Source: Anaerostipes sp. MSJ-23
GTDB lineage: Bacteria; Bacillota; Clostridia; Lachnospirales; Lachnospiraceae
NCBI RefSeq assembly: GCF_018918155.1
Contig: NZ_JAHLPY010000002.1
Span: forward strand, 124,001-188,000
Reading direction: 5' to 3'
DNA length: 64,000 bases
Made by a program: the position numbers and the translations under genes. Each line of letters opens with the position of its first letter. Positions within the stretch are counted from its first letter, which is position 1. The notes beneath the pieces were generated by a model. The model saw only the letters and a program-made list of their open reading frames with translations. It searched no databases and had not been told where the DNA came from. Below are positions 27,014-36,481 of this stretch, one piece after another.

Positions 27014-27949
27014 ATGGCAATTATTTTTTTAGCGGTCATTATTATACTTGTTGTGTTAGTAATTATTTCAACAATCCGCGTTGTACCGCAGGCACATGCT
27101 TATGTGGTAGAAAGACTTGGTGCTTATCAGGGCACATGGTCTGTAGGGCTTCATGTAAAAGTTCCGTTTATTGATCGTGTGGCAAGAAAGGTAAATTTAA
27201 AGGAACAGGTTGTAGATTTTCCACCACAGCCGGTCATTACAAAAGATAATGTCACCATGCAGATTGACACTGTTGTTTATTTTCAGATTACAGATCCTAA
27301 ATTGTATAGTTATGGAGTAGAAAATCCAATCATGGCAATTGAAAATCTGACAGCGACAACGCTTCGTAATGTCATTGGAGATTTGGAATTGGATGAAACA
27401 TTGACTTCAAGAGAAACAATCAATACACAGATGCGTTCGACTCTAGATGTTGCAACAGATCCATGGGGAATCAAGGTCAATCGTGTAGAATTAAAAAATA
27501 TCATTCCACCAGCAGCAATTCAAGATGCTATGGAAAAACAGATGAAGGCGGAACGAGAAAGACGAGAAGCTATTCTGATTGCGGAAGGTGAAAAGAAATC
27601 TGCAATTTTACGTGCAGAGGGACAAAAGGAATCCGTGGTTCTTCAGGCACAGGGTGATAAAGAATCTGCAATCTTACGTGCAGAAGCTCAAAAAGAGGCA
27701 ACGATTAAAGAAGCCGAAGGTCAGGCAGAGGCGATTCGTAAAATTCAGCAAGCCAATGCACAGGGAATTGAATTTATTAAAAATGCAGGTGCAGATGATG
27801 CAGTTATTCAGTTAAAGAGTCTGGAAGCGTTTGCAAAAGCGGCTGATGGAAAAGCAACAAAAATTATCATTCCATCAGAAATTCAAAGCCTTGCAGGACT
27901 TGTAAAATCTGTAACGGAGATTGGACAAAAAGAAGAAGCAGATGTATAA
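27014..27949 (+). CDS. SPFH/stomatin-like (paraslipin, QmcA type) membrane protein
   Basis: 311 aa with a single N-terminal transmembrane helix, an SPFH/band-7 domain (VERLGAYQGTWSVGLHVKVPF, ITKDNVTMQIDTVVYFQI) and a long Ala/Glu-rich coiled coil (about 175-265). That coiled coil has internal repeats of AEGxKxSAILRAxGxKES type. It forms membrane-associated rings with NfeD partners. The AGGAGG inside the upstream NfeD tail supports the ATG at 27014 rather than the longer frame. Confidence 0.93.
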   Translation: MAIIFLAVIIILVVLVIISTIRVVPQAHAYVVERLGAYQGTWSVGLHVKVPFIDRVARKVNLKEQVVDFPPQPVITKDNVTMQIDTVVYFQITDPKLYSYGVENPIMAIENLTATTLRNVIGDLELDETLTSRETINTQMRSTLDVATDPWGIKVNRVELKNIIPPAAIQDAMEKQMKAERERREAILIAEGEKKSAILRAEGQKESVVLQAQGDKESAILRAEAQKEATIKEAEGQAEAIRKIQQANAQGIEFIKNAGADDAVIQLKSLEAFAKAADGKATKIIIPSEIQSLAGLVKSVTEIGQKEEADV

Positions 27950-27992
27950 TCCAGGAAGGATAGACTGATCAATATGGAATAACAAAGAATAT

Positions 27993-28030
27993 CCCTTTAA
28001 GACATCGTTTATGTCTTGAAGGGGTTTTTT
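27993..28030 (+). terminator. Rho-independent terminator after the nfeD-SPFH unit
   Basis: Stem CCCTTTAAGACAT/ATGTCTTGAAGGGG with a short loop and TTTTTT. Confidence 0.9.
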
Positions 28031-28046
28031 GATAGGAGGTTTGACA

Positions 28047-28706
28047 ATGAAGACAATCGTTTGTTTTGGGGATTCAAATACGTATGGTTATAATCCAGAA
28101 AATGGGTTCCGTTATCCATATGAAAAACGATGGACGAGTATTTTACAAAAAAATCTTGGAGATAAGGCAATTGTAATACCAGAAGGATTAAACGGAAGAA
28201 CCACTTGTTTTGAAGATGAGATTCGGCCAGGAAGAAATGGAGTCACCTACCTTGATCCCTGTCTGCACAGTCATGGACCTGTGGATCTTGTGATTTTAAT
28301 GCTTGGAACAAATGATTTGAAAATTCGTTTTCAGGCAACACCGACGGATATTGGAAAAGGGATTGATCGTTTGATTAAAATGATTCTTTCGATTACACCA
28401 CAAAAGAGAGAGGATGGAAAACCAGCCAAAATTCTTTTAATGGCCCCGCCGCATATTGGAGATAATCTTTGTGAGATACCAAGTGGGGAAGAAATGGGAT
28501 TTGAGCGTGGAATTGAATATTCGAAACGCTTGGCACCGATTTATGAAGAATGGGCAAAATTCCATCATATTGATTTTTTGGATGCAGCTCTGTACGCACA
28601 GCCATCAAAAATAGATGCCTGTCATTTAAGTGAAGAAAGCCACAGGACACTTGGAGAAGCTGTCACAAAAAAATGCAGAGAAATCCTTGATCTGACGGAT
28701 TGTTAA
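28047..28706 (+). CDS. SGNH/GDSL-family hydrolase (arylesterase type)
   Basis: Cytosolic esterase of 219 aa. The nucleophile block is CFGDSNTYGYN. The oxyanion glycine and Asn blocks are GLNGRTT and LMLGTNDLK. The acid-base pair is DACHLSEESH. An in-frame TTG 18 bases earlier is excluded because AGGAGG at 28034-28039 serves the ATG at 28047. Related enzymes hydrolyse aryl esters or remove acetyl groups from sugars. The natural substrate is unknown. It is a single gene bounded by a terminator and the argF promoter. Confidence 0.88.
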   Translation: MKTIVCFGDSNTYGYNPENGFRYPYEKRWTSILQKNLGDKAIVIPEGLNGRTTCFEDEIRPGRNGVTYLDPCLHSHGPVDLVILMLGTNDLKIRFQATPTDIGKGIDRLIKMILSITPQKREDGKPAKILLMAPPHIGDNLCEIPSGEEMGFERGIEYSKRLAPIYEEWAKFHHIDFLDAALYAQPSKIDACHLSEESHRTLGEAVTKKCREILDLTDC

Positions 28707-28710
28707 GGGG

Positions 28711-28739
28711 TTGTCAACCGTGGAAGCTTCCTATATAAT
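28711..28739 (+). promoter_or_regulatory. Sigma-A promoter of argF
   Basis: TTGTCA, exactly 17 bases, TATAAT, 40 bases upstream of argF. The spacer carries GGAAGCTTCC, a perfect 10-bp palindrome that may be an operator. Confidence 0.82.
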
Positions 28740-28778
28740 AGCTAGTAAATAAGCGAAAAAAACCGGAGGAATAAACAA

Positions 28779-29717
28779 ATGAATTTAAAAGGAAGAAGTT
28801 TTCTGACGTTAAAAGATTTTACGCCGGACGAAATTGGATATTTATTGGATCTTGCAGCAAAATTAAAGGCTGATAAGAAAAAAGGAATTACAGGAAATAG
28901 TTTAAAAGGGAAAAATATTGCCCTGATTTTTGAAAAACCAAGTACAAGAACCAGATGTTCTTTTACGATTGGATGTATTGATGAAGGTGGACATCCAGAG
29001 TATTTAGGAAAAGATGATATTCAGCTTGGACATAAAGAATCTGTAGAAGATACAGCAAGAGTTCTTGGAAGAATGTTTGACGGAATTGAGTTCCGCGGAT
29101 TTCTCCATGAAAATGTAGAAAAACTTGCAAAATACAGTGGAGTTCCTGTATGGAATGGTTTAACAGATGACTATCATCCAACACAGATTCTTGCAGATTT
29201 TCTTACATTAAGAGAACAGTTTGGAGAATTAAAAGGACTGAATTTTGTTTTCGCAGGAGATGGGCGCAATAATATGGGAAATTCCCTGATGATTGGATGT
29301 GCTAAGATGGGTGTAAACTTTACATGCCTGGCACCAAAGAGCTTATGGCCGAAAGAAGAATTAATTCATCAGTGTGAAGAGTATGCAAAAGAATCTGGAG
29401 CAAAACTTACATTTACAGAAAATGTAGATGAAGCAGTGAAAGGTGCTGACTGTATTTATACAGATGTATGGGTATCTATGGGAGAAGAAGAAAAATCAGC
29501 AGAGCGTGTTGCACTGCTACGTCCATATCAGGTAAACAAGGAAATGCTTGCCAAAACAGGAAAAGATCGTACCATTGTCATGCACTGTCTGCCAGCAGTA
29601 AAAGGAAATGAGATTACAGAAGATGTCTTTGAAAAATTTGCAGATGTCATCTTTGATGAAGCAGAGAACCGTATGCATACGATCAAAGCCGTTATGGTAG
29701 CAACATTAGGAGAATAA
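28779..29717 (+). CDS. argF: Ornithine carbamoyltransferase
   Basis: Transfers carbamoyl phosphate to ornithine to make citrulline. 312 aa. The carbamoyl-phosphate loop is [11 protein letters not shown]. The HPTQ-type motif is [10 protein letters not shown]. The ornithine-binding and catalytic Cys motif is MHCLPA near residue 269. CGGAGG precedes the ATG. No other arginine gene is adjacent, so it could be biosynthetic (argF) or catabolic (arcB). The lone promoter and the absence of arcA/arcC favour argF, moderately. Confidence 0.93.
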   Translation: MNLKGRSFLTLKDFTPDEIGYLLDLAAKLKADKKKGITGNSLKGKNIALIFEKPSTRTRCSFTIGCIDEGGHPEYLGKDDIQLGHKESVEDTARVLGRMFDGIEFRGFLHENVEKLAKYSGVPVWNGLTDDYHPTQILADFLTLREQFGELKGLNFVFAGDGRNNMGNSLMIGCAKMGVNFTCLAPKSLWPKEELIHQCEEYAKESGAKLTFTENVDEAVKGADCIYTDVWVSMGEEEKSAERVALLRPYQVNKEMLAKTGKDRTIVMHCLPAVKGNEITEDVFEKFADVIFDEAENRMHTIKAVMVATLGE

Positions 29718-29723
29718 ACTGGA

Positions 29724-30707
29724 ATGATGAAAACCAGAATTCTAAAAGAATTAAAAGAGGCCGGAGATTATATCTCCGGTCAGGAACTTTGTGAAAAACT
29801 GAATGTATCAAGAACTGCTGTATGGAAACATATCAAGGCACTCAAAGAAGAAGGATATGAGATTGATTCTGTGACAAAGCGTGGGTATCGACTTGTAACA
29901 TGTCCAGATCTCATTACGCAGGAAGCAGTGTCAAGCAATCTAAACAGCCAGTGGCTTGGAAAAGATCTTCGTTTTTATGATATGATTGATTCAACAAACC
30001 TGGAAGTAAGACGATTAGCAGAGGCTGGTGCAGAACATGGTTTAACAGTAATTGCAGAAGAACAGGTGAGTGGAAAAGGAAGACGTGGAAGAAGTTGGCT
30101 TGGAAAAGCCGGGACTGGAATTTGGATGAGTTTTCTTCTGAAACCGGAGATCGCTTTGGAAAATAGTTCAATGTTGACATTGATTACAGCATTAGCAGTT
30201 GCAAAAGCAATTAACGAAGTTACGAATGTCAGCTGTGGTATTAAATGGCCAAATGATTTAATTGTAAATGGAAAAAAAGTTTGTGGAATTCTGACAGAAC
30301 TTAGTGCACAGATGGACGAATTGAATTATATTGTTGTAGGTCTTGGAATTAATGTAAATATGGAAAAATTTCCAGATGATTTGAAAGATAAAGCAACGTC
30401 TCTTCAGATAGAAACAGGAAAAAGAGTTTACCGTGCACTTTTGGCGGCAAAAGTTTTGGAATATTTTGAAAAATATTATGAACAGTTTATTCAGACAGAG
30501 GATTTATCAACTTTCAAGGATGAATATAATCATTTGCTTGTTCATATGAATCAAAAAATTCGAGTGATTCGTGGGTCAAAAGAAACAATTTACACATCCC
30601 ATGGAATTAATGAACGCGGAGAGCTTCTGGCAGAAACTGCAAGTGGAACGATAGAACCTATCTTATCTGGAGAAGTATCTGTCCGTGGAATTTTAGGTTA
30701 TGTATAA
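29724..30707 (+). CDS. birA: BirA, biotin--[acetyl-CoA-carboxylase] ligase and repressor
   Basis: Bifunctional protein of 327 aa. An N-terminal winged helix (GQELCEKLNVSRTAVWKHIKAL, about 1-60) binds bio operators. The ligase domain has SGKGRRGRSW, KWPNDLIVNGKKVCGIL and a C-terminal SH3-like domain (about 275-327). The start is one of two consecutive ATGs. It lies 6 bases after argF and is likely co-transcribed. Confidence 0.94.
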   Translation: MMKTRILKELKEAGDYISGQELCEKLNVSRTAVWKHIKALKEEGYEIDSVTKRGYRLVTCPDLITQEAVSSNLNSQWLGKDLRFYDMIDSTNLEVRRLAEAGAEHGLTVIAEEQVSGKGRRGRSWLGKAGTGIWMSFLLKPEIALENSSMLTLITALAVAKAINEVTNVSCGIKWPNDLIVNGKKVCGILTELSAQMDELNYIVVGLGINVNMEKFPDDLKDKATSLQIETGKRVYRALLAAKVLEYFEKYYEQFIQTEDLSTFKDEYNHLLVHMNQKIRVIRGSKETIYTSHGINERGELLAETASGTIEPILSGEVSVRGILGYV

Positions 30708-30723
30708 GGAGTTATAGATCGCT

Positions 30724-31053
30724 ATGTATCAGGATAAAGTGACCTTGTGTGGGTCCAATGCATATCAAAAAAAATATTATTTAAATGAAGATTTTCAAGG
30801 ACTGCCGGATCAGGTAAAAGATGAATTGAAAATCGCCTGTGTTCTTTATACGGCAGAAGTTGGAGGAATTCTTACACTAGAATTTGATGAAGACGGACAT
30901 CTATCTTTTGTGACAAGAGCAGAGGAAAACGATTTCTTTTATGACGAAATTGGAAGTGCATTAAAAATTAAACAAATGCAAAAAGAGAAGAGAGACCTGT
31001 GGGAATCTCTGGAGATGTATTACAGAGTATTCTTTTTAGGAGAAGAGGTATAG
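30724..31053 (+). CDS. Conserved hypothetical protein between birA and coaX
   Basis: 109 aa, acidic, no signal peptide or membrane segment. It has an aromatic-rich N-terminus ([15 protein letters not shown]), a central strand-rich part ([18 protein letters not shown]) and a helical tail ([20 protein letters not shown]). I do not recognise the family. It is spaced by 16 and 4 bases from birA and coaX, so it belongs to this biotin/pantothenate cofactor operon. Confidence 0.8.
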   Translation: MYQDKVTLCGSNAYQKKYYLNEDFQGLPDQVKDELKIACVLYTAEVGGILTLEFDEDGHLSFVTRAEENDFFYDEIGSALKIKQMQKEKRDLWESLEMYYRVFFLGEEV

Positions 31054-31057
31054 AAAT

Positions 31058-31822
31058 ATGTTATTAGCACTGGATGTCGGAAATACGAATATTACAATTG
31101 GAGTATTTCGGCGCAAAGAGATTATCGAGTTGTTTCGAATCACAACAAAAATTCCAAGAACATCAGATGAATTCGGATTAGTACTTGCAAATCTATTACG
31201 TGAGAAAGGATTGCAGTGTGAAGAAGTGAAGGCAGCAGTGATTGGATCTGTTGTTCCTAATATTATGCATTCACTAGCAAGTGGTTTGATTAAGTATTTT
31301 GGCGTAAAACCGATTATTGTCGGACCTGGAATTAAGACAGGAATTAACCTTGGCCGTTTGAATCCAAGAGAAGTAGGAGCCGATCGTATCGTCGATCTTG
31401 TAGCAGGATATGAGATTTATGGAGGACCAGCATTAGTCATTGATTATGGGACAGCGACAACGTATGATATGGTAACAGAACATGGTGTGTTTCTTGCTGG
31501 AGTTACGGTTCCTGGAATCCGCACTTCAGCCAATGCCCTTTGGCAGGGAGCTGCAAGACTTCCGGAAATTGAAATTGTAAAACCTAAAACTATTCTTGCA
31601 CATAATACGATCAGTAGTATGCAGGCAGGGCTGTTTTACGGAGTTGTCGGTGAGACAAAGCATATCATTCAGCAGATGAAGCTAGAATCGGGATATCATG
31701 AGATGAAGGTCATCGCAACAGGAGGTCTTGGAAAAATGGTAGCAGATGCGGTCGATGAGATTGACTACTATGATGAGACACTTACATTAAAAGGGTTGGA
31801 GATTATTTATGAAAAACAGTAA
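31058..31822 (+). CDS. coaX: Type III pantothenate kinase
   Basis: First step of coenzyme A synthesis. ASKHA-fold protein of 254 aa with phosphate-binding [13 protein letters not shown] at the N-terminus, [11 protein letters not shown] with the catalytic Asp, and the DYGTATTYD phosphate 2-type loop. The C-terminal ATGGLG is the adenosine motif. It overlaps dus by 14 bases. Confidence 0.95.
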   Translation: MLLALDVGNTNITIGVFRRKEIIELFRITTKIPRTSDEFGLVLANLLREKGLQCEEVKAAVIGSVVPNIMHSLASGLIKYFGVKPIIVGPGIKTGINLGRLNPREVGADRIVDLVAGYEIYGGPALVIDYGTATTYDMVTEHGVFLAGVTVPGIRTSANALWQGAARLPEIEIVKPKTILAHNTISSMQAGLFYGVVGETKHIIQQMKLESGYHEMKVIATGGLGKMVADAVDEIDYYDETLTLKGLEIIYEKQ

Positions 31823-32801
31823 AATACAACCTTTAGTGATTGGAAATGTGAAGATCGAGCATCCATTTGCACTGGCTCCAATGGCTGGAGTTACAGATCT
31901 TCCGTATCGTTTGTTGTGTAAGGAACAAGGTGCGGGATTGATGTGCACGGAAATGGTTAGTGCAAAAGGATTATATTATGGAAACCGTAAATCTGAGCCA
32001 TTAATGGCAACTGATGAAAAAGAACAACCGGTAGCTATTCAGATTTTTGGCTCAGATCCAGAAATTATGGGACAAATGGCGGCGCAAGTAGATCATGGGA
32101 AATTTCAGCTGATTGATATCAATATGGGATGCCCAGTACCCAAAATTGTAAATAATGGAGATGGATCAGCATTAATGAAAAACCCGAAACTGGCAGGAGA
32201 AGTTATTCGAGCGGTATCATCAGCGGTTAAAGTACCAGTGACAGTAAAGATCCGAAAAGGATTTGATGATGATCATATCAATGCAGTGGAGATGGCGCAG
32301 ATTGCAGAAGAAAATGGGGCCAAAGCAATTGCTGTTCATGGAAGAACAAGAGAGCAATATTATTCTGGAAAAGCAGACTGGGAAATTATACGAAAAGTAA
32401 AAGAAGCTGTTCATATTCCGGTGATTGGAAATGGGGATATTACCTGTCCAGAAGATGCACTGCATATGAAGGAGCAAACAGATTGTGATGGTTTTATGAT
32501 TGGAAGGAGAGCCAAGGGAAATCCATGGATTTTCAAAGAAATGATTTATTATTTTGAAACGGGAGAAAAACTTTCAAGACCATCTTTACAAGAAGTAGTT
32601 GCAATGATGCTGCGGCATGGAAAGATGATGATCGATTTCAAAGGAGAATATACTGGAGTACGAGAAATGCGTAAACATGTTGCCTGGTACACCTTTGGTT
32701 TTCAGGGTGCTGCAAAACTTCGTGATAAGGTGAATCATACAGAAACATATGAGCAGCTGGAAGAGTTACTTCTTAGTTATTTAAAGGCCAATGAAGCTTA
32801 A
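31809..32801 (+). CDS. dus: tRNA-dihydrouridine synthase
   Basis: FMN-dependent reductase of uridines in the tRNA D-loop, 330 aa. The TIM-barrel has [13 protein letters not shown] at the N-terminus and the catalytic Cys in [10 protein letters not shown] near residue 102. Further motifs are [10 protein letters not shown] and the FMN phosphate-binding [15 protein letters not shown]. The C-terminal helical domain binds tRNA. It resembles DusB. The exact uridine position is not assigned here. Confidence 0.93.
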   Translation: MKNSKIQPLVIGNVKIEHPFALAPMAGVTDLPYRLLCKEQGAGLMCTEMVSAKGLYYGNRKSEPLMATDEKEQPVAIQIFGSDPEIMGQMAAQVDHGKFQLIDINMGCPVPKIVNNGDGSALMKNPKLAGEVIRAVSSAVKVPVTVKIRKGFDDDHINAVEMAQIAEENGAKAIAVHGRTREQYYSGKADWEIIRKVKEAVHIPVIGNGDITCPEDALHMKEQTDCDGFMIGRRAKGNPWIFKEMIYYFETGEKLSRPSLQEVVAMMLRHGKMMIDFKGEYTGVREMRKHVAWYTFGFQGAAKLRDKVNHTETYEQLEELLLSYLKANEA

Positions 32802-32821
32802 AAAGGAAAAACGCATCAGCA

Positions 32822-32851
32822 TTGACAAAAGAAAACGATGTAGGATATAAT
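32822..32851 (+). promoter_or_regulatory. Sigma-A promoter of greA-lysS
   Basis: TTGACA, 18 bases, TATAAT, about 37 bases upstream of greA. Confidence 0.82.
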
Positions 32852-32887
32852 TAATCAGTTAACATCTAGAACGAAAGGAAGAGTGTT

Positions 32888-33367
32888 ATGGCAGAGGCAA
32901 AAAAGAATATATTAACCCCCGCTGGTTTAAAAGCATTAGAAGATGAATTACAGGAATTAAAAGTCGTAAGACGTAAAGAGATTGCACAAAAGATTAAAGA
33001 AGCAAGAGAACAGGGTGACTTATCAGAAAACGCGGAATACGATGCAGCAAAAGACGAACAGCGTGATATGGAAGCACGTATTGAAGAAATCGAAAAGATT
33101 TTAAAAAATGCGGTTGTCATTGATGAAAAATTTGAAAAAGGTGTTATCAGCCTTGGATGTCTTGTCGTATTAGAAGATATCACTCTCGGAAAAGAAGTAA
33201 CTTACCATATCGTAGGTTCTACAGAAGCAGATATTCTGCAGAATAAGATTTCCAATGAAGCACCGATTGGAAGAGCTCTTCTTGGAAAGAAGATCGGAGA
33301 TGTTGTTTCTGTAGAAGGAATTAATCAGGTAAATGATTTCAGAGTCATTGACGTACAGAGAAAGTAA
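32888..33367 (+). CDS. greA: Transcription elongation factor GreA
   Basis: 159 aa. An N-terminal antiparallel coiled coil (LTPAGLKALEDELQELK to LKNAVVID) places acidic tip residues (SENAEYDAAK region) in the RNA polymerase secondary channel to stimulate transcript cleavage. The C-terminal FKBP-like domain is about 85-159 (PIGRALLGKKIGDVV). AAAGGAAG precedes the ATG. It lies 15 bases ahead of lysS. Confidence 0.96.
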   Translation: MAEAKKNILTPAGLKALEDELQELKVVRRKEIAQKIKEAREQGDLSENAEYDAAKDEQRDMEARIEEIEKILKNAVVIDEKFEKGVISLGCLVVLEDITLGKEVTYHIVGSTEADILQNKISNEAPIGRALLGKKIGDVVSVEGINQVNDFRVIDVQRK

Positions 33368-33382
33368 GAGGAAGTAAGAAAA

Positions 33383-35287
33383 GTGGCAGAACAGAAAAAA
33401 GATACAAACGAACTCATTAAAGTAAGGAGACAAAAACTTGCTGATTTACAGGAAGCAGGAAAAAATCCTTTTGAGATCATGAAATATGATGTGACACATC
33501 ATTCAAAAGAAATTAAAGATCATTTTGAAGAACTGGAAGGAACGGATGTAGCAGTTGCAGGACGTTTAATGTTCAAACGTGTTATGGGAAAAGCTTCTTT
33601 TTGTAATGTTCAGGATCTTCAAGGTGGAATTCAAGCATATGTTGCAAGAGATGAAATCGGTGTAGAAGAATATAAAGATTTCAAAAAAATGGATATTGGT
33701 GATATCGTAGGAATCAAAGGAAGAGTTTTTGCGACAAAGACAGGAGAGAAATCCATTCATGCAACAGAAGTTGTATTATTATCAAAGAGTCTTCGCCCAC
33801 TCCCTGAAAAATTCCATGGATTAACAGATACAGATACAAGATATCGTCAAAGATATGTAGATCTGATTATGAACGAAGAATCCAAAGAGGTATTTATCAA
33901 ACGTTCTAAAATCATCAGTAAAATTCGTAATTATCTTGATGGACAGGGATTTATGGAGGTAGAAACTCCTATGTTAGTAGCCAATGCTGGAGGAGCTGCT
34001 GCAAGACCATTTGAAACTCACTACAACGCATTAAGTGAAGATGTCAAATTACGTATTTCTCTGGAATTATATTTAAAGAGACTGATTGTTGGTGGTTTAG
34101 AAAAAGTATATGAAATCGGACGTGTATTCCGTAATGAAGGTGTTGATACCCGTCATAATCCGGAATTTACACTGATGGAATTATATCAGGCATATACAGA
34201 CTATCATGGCATGATGGATCTAACAGAAAATTTATATCGTTATCTTGCACAGGAAGTATGTGGCGGAACAAAGATTCAGTACAAAGATTTTGAAATTGAT
34301 CTTGGAAAACCATTTGAAAGAATTACAATGGTAGATGCTGTCAAAAAATATTCAGGTGTAGACTTTAATCAGATCAATACACTGGAAGAAGCAAGAGCAG
34401 CTGCACAGGAACACCATGTAGAATATGAAGAACGTCATAAGCGAGGAGATATCTTAAATCTTTTCTTCGAAGAGTTTGTAGAAGATAAACTGATCCAGCC
34501 TACTTTTGTTATGGATCATCCAGTGGAAATCTCTCCATTAACAAAGAGAAAACCAGAAAATCCAGATTATGTAGAACGTTTTGAGTTCTTTATGAATGGA
34601 TGGGAAATGGCAAATGCTTACTCTGAGTTAAATGATCCAATTGATCAGAGAGAACGTTTCAAAGCCCAGGAAGAACTTCTTGCCCAGGGAGATGAGGAAG
34701 CTAACACAACAGATGAAGATTTCTTAAATGCATTAGAAATTGGTATGCCACCAACAGGTGGAATCGGATTCGGAATCGACCGAATGGTAATGCTGTTAAC
34801 AAATTCAACAGCAATTAGAGATGTATTATTATTCCCAACCATGAAGTCTCTGAATGCAAAAGAAACAAAGAAAGCTGCAAAACCAGTAGCTGCACCTGAA
34901 AAAGAAGTGATTGACTTCTCAAAAGTAAAAGTAGAGCCATTATTTGAAGAAATGGTAGATTTTGATACTTTTAGTAAATCTGATTTTAGAGCAGTGAAAG
35001 TAAAAGCATGCGAGGCAGTAAAAAAATCTAAGAAACTTCTTCAGTTTACTTTAGATGATGGAACAGGAACAGACCGTACAATCTTAAGCGGAATTCATGC
35101 TTACTATGAGCCGGAAGAATTGGTTGGAAAAACACTGATTGCAATTGTGAATCTTCCACCACGTGCAATGATGGGAATTGATTCTTGTGGAATGCTCTTA
35201 TCTGCAATTCATGAAGAAGAAGGGGAAGAAAAACTCCATCTTTTAATGGTAGATGATCATATTCCAGCAGGAGCAAAACTGTACTAA
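33383..35287 (+). CDS. lysS: Lysyl-tRNA synthetase with C-terminal tRNA-binding domain
   Basis: Class II lysyl-tRNA synthetase. The OB anticodon-binding domain spans about 50-155. The catalytic core carries motif 2 ([19 protein letters not shown]) and motif 3 ([14 protein letters not shown], near residue 465). The canonical enzyme ends near residue 500. Here 634 aa continue through a linker ([13 protein letters not shown]) into a second OB-fold of Trbp111/EMAP type ([22 protein letters not shown] to the end), normally seen on MetRS. Start GTG with AGAGGAAG upstream. The fused domain should raise tRNA affinity. Confidence 0.95.
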   Translation: MAEQKKDTNELIKVRRQKLADLQEAGKNPFEIMKYDVTHHSKEIKDHFEELEGTDVAVAGRLMFKRVMGKASFCNVQDLQGGIQAYVARDEIGVEEYKDFKKMDIGDIVGIKGRVFATKTGEKSIHATEVVLLSKSLRPLPEKFHGLTDTDTRYRQRYVDLIMNEESKEVFIKRSKIISKIRNYLDGQGFMEVETPMLVANAGGAAARPFETHYNALSEDVKLRISLELYLKRLIVGGLEKVYEIGRVFRNEGVDTRHNPEFTLMELYQAYTDYHGMMDLTENLYRYLAQEVCGGTKIQYKDFEIDLGKPFERITMVDAVKKYSGVDFNQINTLEEARAAAQEHHVEYEERHKRGDILNLFFEEFVEDKLIQPTFVMDHPVEISPLTKRKPENPDYVERFEFFMNGWEMANAYSELNDPIDQRERFKAQEELLAQGDEEANTTDEDFLNALEIGMPPTGGIGFGIDRMVMLLTNSTAIRDVLLFPTMKSLNAKETKKAAKPVAAPEKEVIDFSKVKVEPLFEEMVDFDTFSKSDFRAVKVKACEAVKKSKKLLQFTLDDGTGTDRTILSGIHAYYEPEELVGKTLIAIVNLPPRAMMGIDSCGMLLSAIHEEEGEEKLHLLMVDDHIPAGAKLY

Positions 35288-35324
35288 AATAAGATATAAC
35301 TTCATTTATTGAAAAAAGAAAAAA

Positions 35325-35369
35325 CATCAATTTACATCAAACTTATGTCATTTGATGCTTAAATTGATG
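35325..35369. repeat. Inverted repeat after lysS
   Basis: Arms CATCAATTT plus CATCAAA pair with TTTGATG plus AAATTGATG around a nine-base loop. No T-run follows, so it is not a classical terminator by itself. Confidence 0.6.
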
Positions 35370-35400
35370 CAAGCAAAATTGTACAATTAACAAAATGAGT

Positions 35401-35430
35401 GGGCAGTCCTAATCAGGATTGCCCATTTTC
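35401..35430 (+). terminator. Rho-independent terminator of greA-lysS
   Basis: GGGCAGTCCT/AGGATTGCCC with an AATC loop and a short T tract (one G-T pair). Confidence 0.8.
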
Positions 35431-35471
35431 AAAAGTAAAAAGAAATACAAGTGATATTTGTAAGGATAAAA

Positions 35472-35927
35472 ATGCAACTTCGAAGATATAAACCTGCTGA
35501 CTGTGAACCGTTGGCAAAATTGTTTTATCAAACTGTTCACAGCGTGAATGCAAGGGATTACACAAAAGAACAATTAAATGTTTGGGCAACAGGAAAAGTA
35601 GATTTGCAAGAATGGAACAGTTCTTTTCTAAAGCATGAAACGATTGTCGCTGTGGAAAATAACAAGATTGTTGGCTTTGGAGATATGGATAAATCTGGAT
35701 ACTTGGACAGATTGTTTGTTCACAAAGACCATCAAGGTAAAAGTATTGCATCTGCGATTTGCAATGAGTTGGAATGTTCAATAAAAGGAAAATGAATTAC
35801 TACACACGCTTCTATTACAGCAAAGCCATTTTTTCTGCATCGAGGATATTGTGTTATTCGAGAACAGGAAGTTGTCCGGCACGGAATCTCTCTTACGAAT
35901 TATATAATGGAGAAATTGACTAGATAA
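35472..35927 (+). pseudogene. GNAT acetyltransferase interrupted by an in-frame TGA
   Basis: Residues before the stop form a GNAT N-terminal half (LRRYKPADCEPLAKLFYQTV and VGFGDMDKSGYLDRLFVH, acetyl-CoA strand HKDHQGKSIASAI). After TGA at 35793-35795 the same frame continues for 43 codons as ITTHASITAKPFFLHRGY and EQEVVRHGISLTNYIMEKL. That is the expected GNAT C-terminal half, ending in TAA at 35925. So one nonsense codon splits an otherwise intact protein. No frameshift is needed. The gene is followed by a strong terminator. Confidence 0.82.
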
Positions 35928-35941
35928 TTTTCAATTTATCA

Positions 35942-35988
35942 AAAAGCCCTTTGAGAGAGGAGAAATCCTTTTCTCAAAGGGCTTTTTT
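35942..35988 (+). terminator. Rho-independent terminator after the acetyltransferase
   Basis: Perfect 15-base stem AAAAGCCCTTTGAGA/TCTCAAAGGGCTTTT followed by T bases. Confidence 0.88.
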
Positions 35989-36001
35989 GATGAGAAATTA
36001 C

Positions 36002-36202
36002 TCGGATGCTATGCTGATTGGGGCGAGTTTTGGACTTCCTGCTGGATTCAGTTATTCCGGAGAACGATTAGAAAAATATTTTTCTAATTTCAGATAAAAG
36101 TATGGGATTCAGGATATGAACAGCGCAGGATGCTATCCATTTGAAAGCCGGGGAGAGGACTTGGTATATTGGTCTAGACATATCTACTGGAACAGATATG
36201 TG
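36002..36202 (+). pseudogene. Remnant of a SirTM-type sirtuin gene
   Basis: Translation gives MLIGASFGLPAGFSYSGE, then RLEKYFSNFR, a stop, then KYGIQDMNSAGCYPFES and YWSRHIYWNRYV. This matches residues of the intact SirTM gene about 3.2 kb downstream (VLIGAGSGLSASAGFSYSGE, KYGIQDMYSGGFYPFDS, WWSRHIYWNRYV). It has two codons deleted, an in-frame TAA and no start or C-terminal two-thirds. It is a decayed partial copy of the same gene family. Confidence 0.9.
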
Positions 36203-36298
36203 TATGTGTTGGATGCTATTCTCCCAGGTAGATGATATGACCAGGTGTATGGCTCATTTGTCATACATTCGAAATTAATTTATATCATGTATATTATT

Positions 36299-36326
36299 GC
36301 CTGGGAGTAAATCTCAGGCTTTTTTT
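36299..36326 (+). terminator. Orphan terminator in the decay zone
   Basis: GCCTGGGA/TCTCAGGC stem with GTAAA loop and seven T. No intact gene precedes it. It probably belonged to the decayed sirtuin locus. Confidence 0.7.
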
Positions 36327-36378
36327 ATTACCAAAAAAGATGAGAAATAACTAAAAATCTGACGGTGGGCCGCTGGAA

Positions 36379-36429
36379 TGACATAGGTTGTATAGACGGA
36401 ATATGATGGTTCGAATCCATCCGCTGTCA
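36379..36429 (+). pseudogene. tRNA-like fragment (T-arm and acceptor only)
   Basis: The T-arm is perfect (GATGG TTCGAAT CCATC) and is followed by CGCTGTCA. The 5' TGACATA can pair with five of the seven final acceptor bases. Between them only about 19 bases remain where the D-arm and anticodon arm should be. It is a truncated tRNA or the 3' end of one duplicated by an integration event. No anticodon can be read. Confidence 0.6.
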
Positions 36430-36481
36430 TTTGCTTTACGATTGTAGGGTTTTAAAATTGATATTAAGGAGATTGATAATT

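Noticed and set aside
35793-35795. TGA in the acetyltransferase read as selenocysteine
   Set aside because: No SECIS-like hairpin in the required position, and GNAT enzymes have no selenocysteine at this point.
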